A stretch of DNA of 64,000 nt from Falsiruegeria litorea R37. GTDB lineage: Bacteria; Pseudomonadota; Alphaproteobacteria; Rhodobacterales; Rhodobacteraceae. The position numbers and the translations under genes are program-made. The notes beneath the pieces are model-generated. The model ran no database searches. It was not told the DNA's origin and worked only from the letters and a program-made list of their open reading frames with translations. The stretch lies in the NCBI RefSeq assembly GCF_900172225.1, contig NZ_FWFO01000001.1, positions 2,356,001 through 2,420,000 of the forward strand. The letters are read 5' to 3'. Shown one piece after another: positions 54,190-62,904 of the stretch (positions are counted from its first letter, which is position 1; every line of letters starts with the position of its first letter).

Positions 54190-54636
54190 ATGACCGACAC
54201 CAAAACCGTCCTCACTACGACCCAGTGGCTCAAATCCGCAGCCGTGGTCTGCATCGCGATCGGATTGGCCATGGCGATGGCCCCTTTCACCTTTCTTGCC
54301 CCCGCTCTGAGCTTCTTTGTGGACCTGGCCCATCTGCCGCTCGACGGTGCGCAACAGATCGACACCGATACCGAGGCCCTGCTGAGCGCCATCAGTGGTG
54401 GGTTGCTGTGTGGATTGGGTGCCGCCGTCTGGCTGATCGCCGATCACCTCTATGCGCGCGATCCCACCTTGGCGCGGCGCATGATCACTCTCACTCTGCT
54501 GGCGTGGTTCATTCCCGACAGCCTGGGCTCACTCGCGGCCGGGGCCTGGTTCAACGTGGTGATGAATTCGGGTTTTCTGGCGCTTTTCCTTGTGCCGATC
54601 CTGATGTCACGCACAAGCCAAGAGGCGGCCGCTTGA
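54190..54636 (+). CDS. Four-helix membrane protein, likely XRE target
   Basis: 148 residues from ATG 54190, preceded by AGGAG. Four hydrophobic segments: AAVVCIAIGLAMAMAPF, SAISGGLLCGLGAAVWLIA, MITLTLLAWFIPDSLGSLAAG and VVMNSGFLALFLVPILM. It resembles unnamed small membrane families found in alphaproteobacteria. The divergent placement with the XRE gene over a shared palindrome suggests it is the main regulated gene. Function unknown. Confidence 0.75.
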   Translation: MTDTKTVLTTTQWLKSAAVVCIAIGLAMAMAPFTFLAPALSFFVDLAHLPLDGAQQIDTDTEALLSAISGGLLCGLGAAVWLIADHLYARDPTLARRMITLTLLAWFIPDSLGSLAAGAWFNVVMNSGFLALFLVPILMSRTSQEAAA

Positions 54637-54671
54637 ACCGCCCCTTCACCTTTTCAGAAATGCTCCGGAAA

Positions 54672-54688
54672 GAGGGGCAAAGCCCCTC
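54672..54688 (-). terminator. Short hairpin after uvrA
   Basis: GAGGGGC-AAA-GCCCCTC (54672-54688) lies between the convergent four-helix gene and uvrA. On the minus strand it is followed by TTTCC, a weak terminator. Confidence 0.5.
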
Positions 54689-54694
54689 ATCCAA

Positions 54695-57553
54695 TCATTC
54701 CGCCGCGACCCGTTCCGGGTTCAGCATCGGTTTCAGGTAATGCCCTGTATGGCTGCCCTCACAATCAGCAACCTCCTCGGGCGTGCCCTGGGCCACGATC
54801 CGGCCACCGCCATCACCCCCCTCGGGACCGATATCGATGATGTGGTCGGCGGTTTTCACCACATCAAGGTTATGTTCGATCACAACCACGGTATTGCCCT
54901 GATCGACCAATTTATGCAGCACTTCCAACAGCTTGCGGACGTCTTCGAAATGCAGACCGGTTGTTGGCTCATCCAGGATATAAAGCGTCCGGCCGGTCGA
55001 GCGCTTGGACAGTTCCTTGGACAGTTTCACCCGCTGCGCCTCGCCCCCTGACAGCGTGGTCGCCTGCTGACCCACCTTGATATAGCCAAGCCCGACACGG
55101 GCCAATGCATCCATCTTGTCGCGGATGCTCGGCACCGCCTTGAAGAAGTCTTGCGCGTCTTCGACTGTCATATCCAACACGTCGGCAATGGACTTGCCTT
55201 TGAACTTGATCTCAAGCGTTTCACGGTTGTAGCGCGCGCCCTTGCAGGTCTCACACGTGACGTAGACATCCGGCAGAAAGTGCATTTCGATCTTGATCAC
55301 ACCATCGCCCTGACAGGCCTCGCATCGGCCGCCCTTGACGTTGAAGCTGAAGCGACCGGGTTTGTAACCACGCGCCTTTGCTTCGGGCAGACCGGCAAAC
55401 CAGTCGCGGATCGGCGTGAAGGCCCCGGTGTAAGTCGCTGGATTTGAACGGGGCGTTCGCCCGATCGGACGCTGATCGATGTCGATGACCTTGTCCAGAT
55501 GCTCCAGACCCTTGATTGTCTCGCACGGTGCGGGCGTCTGCCGCGCGCCGTTCAGGCGCATGGACGCGGTCTTGAACAGCGTCTCGATCGTCAGGGTGGA
55601 CTTGCCCCCACCCGACACGCCGGTCACGCAGACAAACTTGCCAAGCGGGAAGTCGGCCGTGACCTTTTTCAGGTTGTTGCCGGTCGCCTTGACCACCGTG
55701 AGCGTCTTGCCGTTCCCTGCGCGCCGCTCTACGGGGACCGAAATTTCGCGCACACCGGACAAATATTGCCCGGTGATCGAGGCTGCATCATTTGTGATGT
55801 CCGCAGGCGTCCCGTGGCTGACCACCTGTCCACCATGCACACCGGCTCCCGGACCAATATCGAACACATAATCGGCCTCGCGAATGGCCTCTTCATCATG
55901 TTCGACCACGATCACCGTGTTGCCCTGATCGCGCAGGTTCTTGAGCGTCCCCAGAAGCCGGTCATTGTCGCGCTGATGCAAGCCGATGGACGGCTCGTCG
56001 AGCACGTAAAGAACTCCGGTCAGCCCCGAGCCGATCTGGCTGGCCAGACGGATCCGCTGGCTTTCGCCCCCCGACAGTGTGCCACTTGAACGTGACAGCG
56101 TAAGGTATTCCAATCCCACGTTATTCAGGAACCCAAGACGCTCGCGGATCTCTTTCAGGATGGCGCGGGCAATCTCATTTTTCTGCTGGCTCATGTGCCC
56201 GGGTGCGCTTTCAACCCAAGCCAACGCCTCGCGGATCGACATCTGCACCACCTGCCCCACATGCAGGCCCGCGATCTTGACCGCAAGTGCCTCGGGCCGC
56301 AGGCGGTACCCTTCGCAGGTGCCGCAGGGACGGTTGTTCTGGTAGCGTTCGAACTCTTCGCGAATCCAGTTCGAATCCGTCTCGCGATAGCGGCGCTCCA
56401 TGTTGGGAATGACGCCTTCGAACACGCGGGTGACTTGATAGACGCGGCCCCCCTCGTCATAACGGAACTCGATTTCTTCTTCGCCCGAACCGTACAAAAA
56501 CACCTGCTGCACCTTCTTGGGCAGGTCTTTCCACGGGGTGTTCTTGTCGAATTCGAAGTGTTTGGCGATGGCTTCGATGGTCTGCAAGAAGTAGGGAGAC
56601 TTGCCTTTACGCCACGGCGCCAGCGCACCATCATAAACCTTTAGCGTCTGGTCCGGCACCACAAGACGCTCGTCAAAGAACAGCTCAACGCCTAGGCCAT
56701 CACAACTGGGGCATGCCCCGAAGGGTGCGTTGAACGAGAACAGACGTGGTTCGATCTCGGGGATCGTGAACCCACTGACAGGACAGGCAAAATTCTCGGA
56801 GAACGTGATGCGCTCCGGGTCACCTTCACGCGGCGCGGTTTCCAGAATTGCGATACCATCGGCCAGATCAAGCGCGGTGCGCAGGCTGTCGGCCAACCGG
56901 GTTTCCATCCCCTCTCGCACCACCAGACGGTCGACCACAACGTCGATGTCATGACGGAATTTCTTGTCCAGTGTGGGCGGCTCGTCCAGTTCGTAGAACT
57001 CACCATCGACCTTCACCCGCTGAAACCCCTGTTTGCGCAGTTCCAGAAATTCCTTTTTGTACTCCCCCTTGCGGTCACGCACGATGGGGGCCAGCAGATA
57101 ACCGCGCGTCCCGTCTTCCATCGTCATGATCCGGTCAACCATGTCCTGCACTTGCTGTGCCTCAATCGGCTGGCCGGTGGCAGGACTGTAGGGTGTGCCT
57201 GCCCGCGCAAAAAGCAAGCGCATATAGTCGTAGATTTCGGTCACGGTGCCGACGGTCGAGCGGGGGTTTTTCGACGTTGTCTTCTGTTCGATAGAGATGG
57301 CGGGACTAAGACCGCTGATGTGATCCACGTCGGGTTTTTCCATCATATCAAGGAACTGGCGCGCATAGGCCGACAGGCTTTCGACATAGCGCCGCTGCCC
57401 TTCGGCATAGATCGTGTCGAACGCCAGCGAGGATTTACCAGACCCTGAAAGACCGGTGATCACCACCAGTTGATCCCGCGGGATATCAACGTCGATGCCT
57501 TTGAGGTTGTGTTCGCGTGCGCCGCGCACCTCGATGTTCTTCAGCTCAGCCAT
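54695..57553 (-). CDS. uvrA: Excinuclease ABC subunit A
   Basis: 952 residues from ATG 57553, preceded by AGGGGG. UvrA is the damage-sensing ATPase of nucleotide excision repair. Walker A motifs are GLSGSGKSS (~residue 30) and GVSGGGKST in the second half. Zinc cysteines include CPSCDG and CEACQGDG with [10 protein letters not shown]. Signature motifs are [12 protein letters not shown] and [13 protein letters not shown] LexA-type box is upstream at 57621-57635. Confidence 0.97.
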   Translation of the reverse strand: MAELKNIEVRGAREHNLKGIDVDIPRDQLVVITGLSGSGKSSLAFDTIYAEGQRRYVESLSAYARQFLDMMEKPDVDHISGLSPAISIEQKTTSKNPRSTVGTVTEIYDYMRLLFARAGTPYSPATGQPIEAQQVQDMVDRIMTMEDGTRGYLLAPIVRDRKGEYKKEFLELRKQGFQRVKVDGEFYELDEPPTLDKKFRHDIDVVVDRLVVREGMETRLADSLRTALDLADGIAILETAPREGDPERITFSENFACPVSGFTIPEIEPRLFSFNAPFGACPSCDGLGVELFFDERLVVPDQTLKVYDGALAPWRKGKSPYFLQTIEAIAKHFEFDKNTPWKDLPKKVQQVFLYGSGEEEIEFRYDEGGRVYQVTRVFEGVIPNMERRYRETDSNWIREEFERYQNNRPCGTCEGYRLRPEALAVKIAGLHVGQVVQMSIREALAWVESAPGHMSQQKNEIARAILKEIRERLGFLNNVGLEYLTLSRSSGTLSGGESQRIRLASQIGSGLTGVLYVLDEPSIGLHQRDNDRLLGTLKNLRDQGNTVIVVEHDEEAIREADYVFDIGPGAGVHGGQVVSHGTPADITNDAASITGQYLSGVREISVPVERRAGNGKTLTVVKATGNNLKKVTADFPLGKFVCVTGVSGGGKSTLTIETLFKTASMRLNGARQTPAPCETIKGLEHLDKVIDIDQRPIGRTPRSNPATYTGAFTPIRDWFAGLPEAKARGYKPGRFSFNVKGGRCEACQGDGVIKIEMHFLPDVYVTCETCKGARYNRETLEIKFKGKSIADVLDMTVEDAQDFFKAVPSIRDKMDALARVGLGYIKVGQQATTLSGGEAQRVKLSKELSKRSTGRTLYILDEPTTGLHFEDVRKLLEVLHKLVDQGNTVVVIEHNLDVVKTADHIIDIGPEGGDGGGRIVAQGTPEEVADCEGSHTGHYLKPMLNPERVAAE

Positions 57554-57939
57554 CCGGGCCCCCTGCACTCAAGTGGTTAAGAGATAGTGGAGCGTGGCTG
57601 AGTCTCCAACCCAAAAATGCGAACAAAGTGTGAACCTGTGAAAATTCGCCATAGGTGACTATCAGGTATTTTGCGCAAGGCTCCGCCTTTGAGGATTCAT
57701 TGCTTGGCCCGGATGGCGACAGGTGCAAAACCGCCGTCCTCCAGCAAGCTCTCGCACATCATCATCGATGGGCGTCACATTGGATCACCGGGAAGACCGA
57801 CTTGGATCGGCGGCATCGCATTGGAAGCTCGCCCCGCACACCCTGATTTTTCCTTTGGTTTTTCGAAAACACCGGTAAACTGTCCCCACAGATCATTTTT
57901 AACTCTGACATTTCGACATCAAGACGTTTGGAGGTACGC
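57554..57939. other. 386-base divergent spacer between uvrA and the VWA gene
   Basis: It holds a LexA box near uvrA (57621-57635). The rest (57640-57930) has no ORF that I support and no strong repeats. An AT-rich stretch before 57930 may hold the VWA gene promoter. Confidence 0.5.
57621..57635 (-). promoter_or_regulatory. LexA (SOS) box upstream of uvrA
   Basis: GAAC-AAAGTGT-GAAC (read on minus as GTTC-ACACTTT-GTTC) matches the alphaproteobacterial direct-repeat LexA site GTTC-N7-GTTC. It lies 68 bases upstream of the uvrA ATG, where repression of uvrA would be expected. Confidence 0.8.
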
Positions 57940-60117
57940 ATGCGCCTGCCCTTAGCATTCACCTTTTTGATCGCAGCGGCGACCGCCCCCCTGCTCGCCC
58001 AAGAGCGCCCCTCGGCCATTCTCGTTCTGGACGGGTCAGGTTCCATGTGGGGGCAGATCGATGGCACCGCAAAGATCACCATTGCCCAGGACGTGGTACA
58101 AGACTTGTTGACCGCCTTGCCGTCCGAACAGTCTCTGGGGTTGACGGTTTATGGCCATCGTCGCAAGGGCGATTGTTCGGATATCGAAACCCTGGTGACA
58201 CCCGGTTCGGGAACCCGCGATCAGATTGCAGACGCGGTGCGCGCGATCAAACCCAAAGGCAAGACACCGATGGCTGATGCCGTGGTGGCCGCCGCGCAGG
58301 CCTTGCGCCACACGGAAGAGGCCGCGACGGTCATTCTTGTATCCGACGGGATCGAAACCTGCGCACCCGACGTCTGCGCTGTGGCCCGCAAACTCGAAGA
58401 GACTGGGGTGAACTTCACCGCTCACGTGGTTGGGTTCGATGTCACTGACCCCGAAGCGTTGGCACAGATGCAATGCCTGGCGGATGAAACCGGAGGGACG
58501 TTTCGCAGTGCGGCCAATGCCTCGGAACTGGCTGCGGCTTTGACCACTGTGGCCGCTGCTCCGCCCGAACTTGAGCCTGAGCCTGAGCCGATTACGACCA
58601 CATTCCGCGCTGTCGAGGGGTACGTAAACACTGCTTTCGACGATCCGGTTCTGTGGTCCCTCAGCAGCAATGGCGCAGCGGTGTTTGACGAGGTTCAAGG
58701 CAATCCCGTGGAACAGGATCTGGCAGAGGGAGCATACGTCGTGACGGCCTATCGCTTGAGCACCGAAACCGAACTCAGCCGCCAATTCGTGGCCGTCGGC
58801 GATGGTCCGATTGATGTGGTCGTGAGCTTTCCCAAGGCCCTGCCCAAGGCGCGCATCCTTGCGCCGGACAGTGCCATCGCGGGATCCACACTGTCTGTCG
58901 GATGGGGAGGTCCGAACGAGGCCAATGACAACATCCAGATTGGTCCCGCAGGTGAAGATCGTTATCTTGGCTACACGTATACCGCCGACGGCAACCCGCT
59001 TGATCTGATCCTGCCGCCTCACGCCGGCACCTATGAGTTGCGCTATGTCCTGAACGACCGGCAGGTGATCGCCACGCGCCCCATCACACTGACCGAGCCC
59101 GAGTTGGCGATGGTTCACCCGGACACGGTCGAAGCCGGATCCAGTTTTCAGGTGACATGGACCGGTCCCGATCAAAGTGGAGACAACATCCAGATCGGAC
59201 CGCGTGGCGCCGACAGTTACACCGGCTATCAGTACACCTCAAAGGGCAACCCGGTTACCTTGATCGCTCCGGCCGAGCCGGGCGAGTATGAAATCCGTTA
59301 CAGTTTCCGCGACCGAGAGAACATCTTGCGCACGCCGTTGACGGTAACAGCCACGGCGCTTGGATTGGATTTCCCGTCCGAAGTGCAAGCAGGACAGAGC
59401 TTTGACGTTGTCTGGAGCGGTCCGGACCAGGGAAGCGACAACATCCAGATCGGCCCAGCAGGGACGGACAGCTACACCAACTACCAATACACCAACAAAG
59501 GTAACCCGGTCACCCTGATCGCGCCCGCCGAACCGGGGGACTACGAAGTGCGCTACAGCTTCCGCGATCGCGAGAACATCCTGCGTGTCCCCCTCAAGGT
59601 AACAGCGATGGAATTGAGCCTGGAGTTTCCATCCTCCGTCCAGGGTGGGCAAACCATTCCAGTGGCATGGGTCGGCCCCAATCAGGGCGGCGACAACATC
59701 CAGATCGGGCCAGCCGGTACGGATCAATACACCCACTACATTTACACACGCGATGGCACCACCGTGAACCTTATCGCCCCAATCGAGCCGGGCAACTATG
59801 AGATCCGCTACAGCTTTCGAGACCGTGAGAATATCCTGCGGATGCCAGTAACGGTGACAGAGCCGGACATTGCCCTGACTGCGCCCGAAACCGTGGCACC
59901 TGGGGCGCAGTTTCAGGTGGGCTGGACAGGTCCGGATCAGGGGGGCGACAACATCCAGATCGGACCGGTCGATTCCGACAGCTACTCCAACTATGCCTAC
60001 ACGCGTGGTAAGACACCGGTGACGCTGACCGCACCCGATACGCCCGGCACCTACGAGCTGCGCTACAAGTTCCGCGACAGAGTGACGGCGATGCGGCAGA
60101 CCATCGAGGTGAAATAA
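57940..60117 (+). CDS. Secreted VWA-domain protein with five 85-residue repeats
   Basis: 725 residues from ATG 57940, preceded by GGAGG. A Sec signal (MRLPLAFTFLIAAATAPLLA) is followed by a VWA domain (~28-200) with the intact MIDAS DGSGSMWG and a TPMADAV loop. After an acidic linker (PELEPEPEP), a ~90-residue region precedes five repeats of exactly 85 residues. Each repeat has WxGP, DNIQIGP (residues 330, 415, 500, 585, 670), a YxxYxYT block, APxxPGxYE(I/L)RY and a FRDRENILR-like end. Probably a periplasmic or surface adhesion or scaffold protein. No function is assigned. A hairpin terminator follows. Confidence 0.85.
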   Translation: MRLPLAFTFLIAAATAPLLAQERPSAILVLDGSGSMWGQIDGTAKITIAQDVVQDLLTALPSEQSLGLTVYGHRRKGDCSDIETLVTPGSGTRDQIADAVRAIKPKGKTPMADAVVAAAQALRHTEEAATVILVSDGIETCAPDVCAVARKLEETGVNFTAHVVGFDVTDPEALAQMQCLADETGGTFRSAANASELAAALTTVAAAPPELEPEPEPITTTFRAVEGYVNTAFDDPVLWSLSSNGAAVFDEVQGNPVEQDLAEGAYVVTAYRLSTETELSRQFVAVGDGPIDVVVSFPKALPKARILAPDSAIAGSTLSVGWGGPNEANDNIQIGPAGEDRYLGYTYTADGNPLDLILPPHAGTYELRYVLNDRQVIATRPITLTEPELAMVHPDTVEAGSSFQVTWTGPDQSGDNIQIGPRGADSYTGYQYTSKGNPVTLIAPAEPGEYEIRYSFRDRENILRTPLTVTATALGLDFPSEVQAGQSFDVVWSGPDQGSDNIQIGPAGTDSYTNYQYTNKGNPVTLIAPAEPGDYEVRYSFRDRENILRVPLKVTAMELSLEFPSSVQGGQTIPVAWVGPNQGGDNIQIGPAGTDQYTHYIYTRDGTTVNLIAPIEPGNYEIRYSFRDRENILRMPVTVTEPDIALTAPETVAPGAQFQVGWTGPDQGGDNIQIGPVDSDSYSNYAYTRGKTPVTLTAPDTPGTYELRYKFRDRVTAMRQTIEVK

Positions 60118-60120
60118 CAA

Positions 60121-60141
60121 AGGGGGCCGTCGGGGCCCCCT
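60121..60141 (+). terminator. Hairpin between the VWA gene and lpdA
   Basis: AGGGGGCC (60121-60128) pairs with GGCCCCCT (60134-60141) around a 5-base loop, followed by CGTTTC. It lies between convergent genes and may terminate both. Confidence 0.65.
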
Positions 60142-60166
60142 CGTTTCTGCAGCTCAGATCACTGGA

Positions 60167-61561
60167 TCACATGTGGATGACGCGATCATAAGCGTCCAGA
60201 ACGCTTTCGTGCATCATCTCGGACAGGGTCGGGTGCGGGAAGACCGTGTTCATCAGATCCTCTTCGGTGGTCTCCAACTGGCGGCCCACCACATAGCCTT
60301 GGATCATCTCGGTCACCTCGGCGCCGACCATATGGGCGCCCAAAAGCTCGCCGGTCTTGGCATCGAAGATGGTCTTGACCATGCCTTCGGCCTCGCCCAG
60401 TGCAATCGCCTTACCGTTGCCAATAAAGGGGAAGCGACCGACCTTGATGTCATAACCCAGTTCTTTCGCCTTGGCCTCGGTATAGCCGACCGACGCGACC
60501 TGCGGGTGGCAATAGGTGCAGCCTGCGATGCTTTCGGGTTTAACGGGGTGCGCGTGTTTGCCCGCGATCAGATCGGCAACCATGACGCCCTCGTGGCTCG
60601 CCTTGTGCGCCAGCCAGGGCGCGCCCGCGATGTCGCCAATGGCATAGAGGCCGTCAACGCCGGTGCGGCAGAATTCATCCGTCACGACATGGGTGCGGTC
60701 GATCTTGACGCCAAGCGCCTCGAGCCCCAGCCCCTCGACGTTGCCAACGATGCCAACGGCGGAAATCACCGTGTCAAAGTCGTGTTTCTCGACCTTGCCG
60801 CCCACTTCGATATGCGCGGTGACCTTGCCCTTGCCCCGGTCAAGCTGTTTGACCATGGCTTTTTCCATGATCTTCATGCCCTGTTTGACAAAAGACTTCT
60901 TGGCAAAGGCGCTGATCTCGGCGTCTTCGACGGGCAGCACGCGGTCCATCACCTCGACTACGGTCGTGTCGGCGCCAAGCGTGTTGTAGAAGCTGGCGAA
61001 TTCGATGCCGATGGCACCCGAGCCGATCACCAGCAGTTTCTTGGGCATGCGCACCGGGTCCAGCGCATGCTTGTAGGTCCAGACCAGATCGCCGTCGGCC
61101 TCAAGCCCCGGCAGCTCGCGCGCCCGCGCGCCGGTGGCCAGGATGATGTTCTTGGCGGTCAGCTCCTCAGCGCCCTTGTCGGTCTTGACCGATACCTTGC
61201 CCTTGGCAGGGATCGTCGCCTCACCCATCACCACGGAGACCTTGTTCTTTTTCAGCAGGTGGCCAATGCCGCCCGACAGCTGCGCCGCCACCCCGCGCGA
61301 ACGTTTGACAACAGCGTCCAGGTCATAGCCGATGTTCTCTGCCTTGAGGCCAAAGTCCTTGGCGCGTTCCATCAGGTGGAACACCTCGGACGAGCGCAGC
61401 AGCGCCTTGGTCGGGATACAGCCCCAGTTCAAGCAGATGCCGCCCAGGTGTTCGCGTTCGACCACGGCCACCTTCAGGCCCAGTTGCGCACCACGAATGG
61501 CCGCAACATAGCCGCCGGGACCGGCACCAATAACAATCAGATCAAAGGATTTCGCAGCCAT
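60167..61561 (-). CDS. lpdA: Dihydrolipoyl dehydrogenase
   Basis: 464 residues from ATG 61561, preceded by GAGGAG; a GTG at 61567 is also in frame. The enzyme reoxidises dihydrolipoamide in pyruvate, 2-oxoglutarate or branched-chain dehydrogenase complexes. The FAD GxGxxG (IVIGAGPGGYVAA), the redox-active disulfide GGICLNWGCIPTKALL, the NAD-binding GSGAIGIEFASFYNTLG and the C-terminal HPTLSEMMHESV with the catalytic His are present. A palindromic operator candidate lies upstream. The partner complex genes are not in the window. Confidence 0.96.
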   Translation of the reverse strand: MAAKSFDLIVIGAGPGGYVAAIRGAQLGLKVAVVEREHLGGICLNWGCIPTKALLRSSEVFHLMERAKDFGLKAENIGYDLDAVVKRSRGVAAQLSGGIGHLLKKNKVSVVMGEATIPAKGKVSVKTDKGAEELTAKNIILATGARARELPGLEADGDLVWTYKHALDPVRMPKKLLVIGSGAIGIEFASFYNTLGADTTVVEVMDRVLPVEDAEISAFAKKSFVKQGMKIMEKAMVKQLDRGKGKVTAHIEVGGKVEKHDFDTVISAVGIVGNVEGLGLEALGVKIDRTHVVTDEFCRTGVDGLYAIGDIAGAPWLAHKASHEGVMVADLIAGKHAHPVKPESIAGCTYCHPQVASVGYTEAKAKELGYDIKVGRFPFIGNGKAIALGEAEGMVKTIFDAKTGELLGAHMVGAEVTEMIQGYVVGRQLETTEEDLMNTVFPHPTLSEMMHESVLDAYDRVIHM

Positions 61562-61593
61562 GGTCACTCCTCGCCGCAGGCGTTTTCAAAAAC

Positions 61594-61611
61594 TAGTTTA
61601 CCGTTAAACTA
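61594..61611 (-). promoter_or_regulatory. Operator-like palindrome upstream of lpdA
   Basis: TAGTTTA-CCGT-TAAACTA is a perfect 7+4+7 inverted repeat 33 bases upstream of the lpdA start, next to a T-rich run. Its position fits a regulator site at the lpdA promoter. Confidence 0.5.
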
Positions 61612-61787
61612 TTTTTTCGCACACATCAATCCCTGCCCCCTGCGACATGTGTGACGCTGGGGAAGATGACAAAAAGATGCGCTGGAATCAGCCTATACCC
61701 CTCACTTGCAAAACGCTAGAAATGCTCCAACGGCGCCCTTTTGCAGGCGTTAATGATTTGTTTTTGAATTCAAACATTGGATGCATC

Positions 61788-62213
61788 ATGGCCAAAACCC
61801 TCAAGGACCTCGCCCTCGCCCTTCTTAACGCCACGCTGATCCTGGTGGCCCTGTGCCTGTTTTTGGCCTGGAAAACAGCCACCACGGTCGACGGGTTGAC
61901 CGCGACCTTTTCCGAGAATCTGATCAAGATCACGCCACTGCGGGACGAAGTCGCCGGACTGCGCAGCGATCTTTCGGACATCCGAAACGACCTGGCCACC
62001 CTCAAATCACAGTCGGGCGAATACAGCACGGCAACCCTGATCGCCTTGCAAAACAAGGTGCAGGCACTTGAAACAAATGTTCAGGGGGCGCAGATCCGGG
62101 TTCGACAGCTGGTCGATACGCCAGAGCAGTTGATCGATCACTCGATCGAAACTGCTGCGGATGCCCTCACCCGCAGCATTTCGGATGTCAAAGGATGCGT
62201 GCCTGCAAGTTAA
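61788..62213 (+). CDS. Membrane-anchored coiled-coil protein
   Basis: 141 residues from ATG 61788 (MAKTLKDLALALLNATLIL). One membrane helix (residues ~10-28) is followed by a polar helical region with heptad-like pattern (LRDEVAGLRSDLSDIRNDLATL, then ALQNKVQALETNVQGAQIRVRQL). The function is unknown. The upstream frame (to 61647) is ignored because the membrane helix begins here. The end overlaps the convergent DUF924 gene by 4 bases. Confidence 0.7.
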   Translation: MAKTLKDLALALLNATLILVALCLFLAWKTATTVDGLTATFSENLIKITPLRDEVAGLRSDLSDIRNDLATLKSQSGEYSTATLIALQNKVQALETNVQGAQIRVRQLVDTPEQLIDHSIETAADALTRSISDVKGCVPAS

Positions 62214-62788
62214 CTTGCTGCCTGCATCTGACGCACGGTCTGACCGTACCCACCGTCCGAGACATACATGGCCTCTTGCGCGGTCGGCGTCCGGTGCAGC
62301 GCATCGTTGCGATACGGGAACCGGCCGAACTGGCGGATCACTTCGCGATGCGCCCGGGCGTGCAGCATGTTGCTGGCACCATTTTCCGGCATGCGTTCGC
62401 ACAGCAGACGCACACAGCGTTCCTGATCACACAGGTTCTCTGAATGCATCATCGGCAGATAAAAGAACTGCCGCGCTGGTTCGTCGATGCGCATGTCCCA
62501 CTTCTTATCAACCGCGCATTTGGCTGCCGCCAGAGCCGCCTTGTCGGTTTTGAATGCACGGGCATCGCCGCGGAACATGTTCCGTGGGAACTGATCCGTG
62601 AGGATGATGTAGGCCAAAGCACCGCTTGGATAGGTCAACCACATCGAGAAGCGACCTTCACAGGCGGCCTCCCACGTCGATTTGAACTTTTCGGTGATTT
62701 GGGCATCAAGCGCGTCGTCTTGTACATACCACCCAGCCGGACCAACTTCATCCAGCCAGAAACTCAGAATATCTTCGGGACCAACCAT
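62210..62788 (-). CDS. DUF924 family protein
   Basis: 192 residues from ATG 62788. A GTG at 62797 three codons earlier is also possible because GTGAGG serves either as start or ribosome binding site. The family pattern is ILSFWLDEVG, then YIILTDQFPRNMFRGDARAF, and FFYLPMMHSENLCDQE, ending in a HARAHREVIRQFGRFPYRNDAL block. DUF924 proteins are helical (TPR-like) and of unknown role. It is divergent from the MFS gene region. Confidence 0.9.
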   Translation of the reverse strand: MVGPEDILSFWLDEVGPAGWYVQDDALDAQITEKFKSTWEAACEGRFSMWLTYPSGALAYIILTDQFPRNMFRGDARAFKTDKAALAAAKCAVDKKWDMRIDEPARQFFYLPMMHSENLCDQERCVRLLCERMPENGASNMLHARAHREVIRQFGRFPYRNDALHRTPTAQEAMYVSDGGYGQTVRQMQAAS

Positions 62789-62904
62789 TGGCCTCACCCC
62801 ACTTCTAATTTCCCCCAGGGAACATAGGTATTAAAAAATGTTTTACACAATTGTTACAGTAACATATTGCAACATCCGCGACATATTTTGAAGCAAAATG
62901 CGAC

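Noticed and set aside
60173-61654. 493-codon open frame opposite lpdA
   Set aside because: Antisense shadow of lpdA; composition only.
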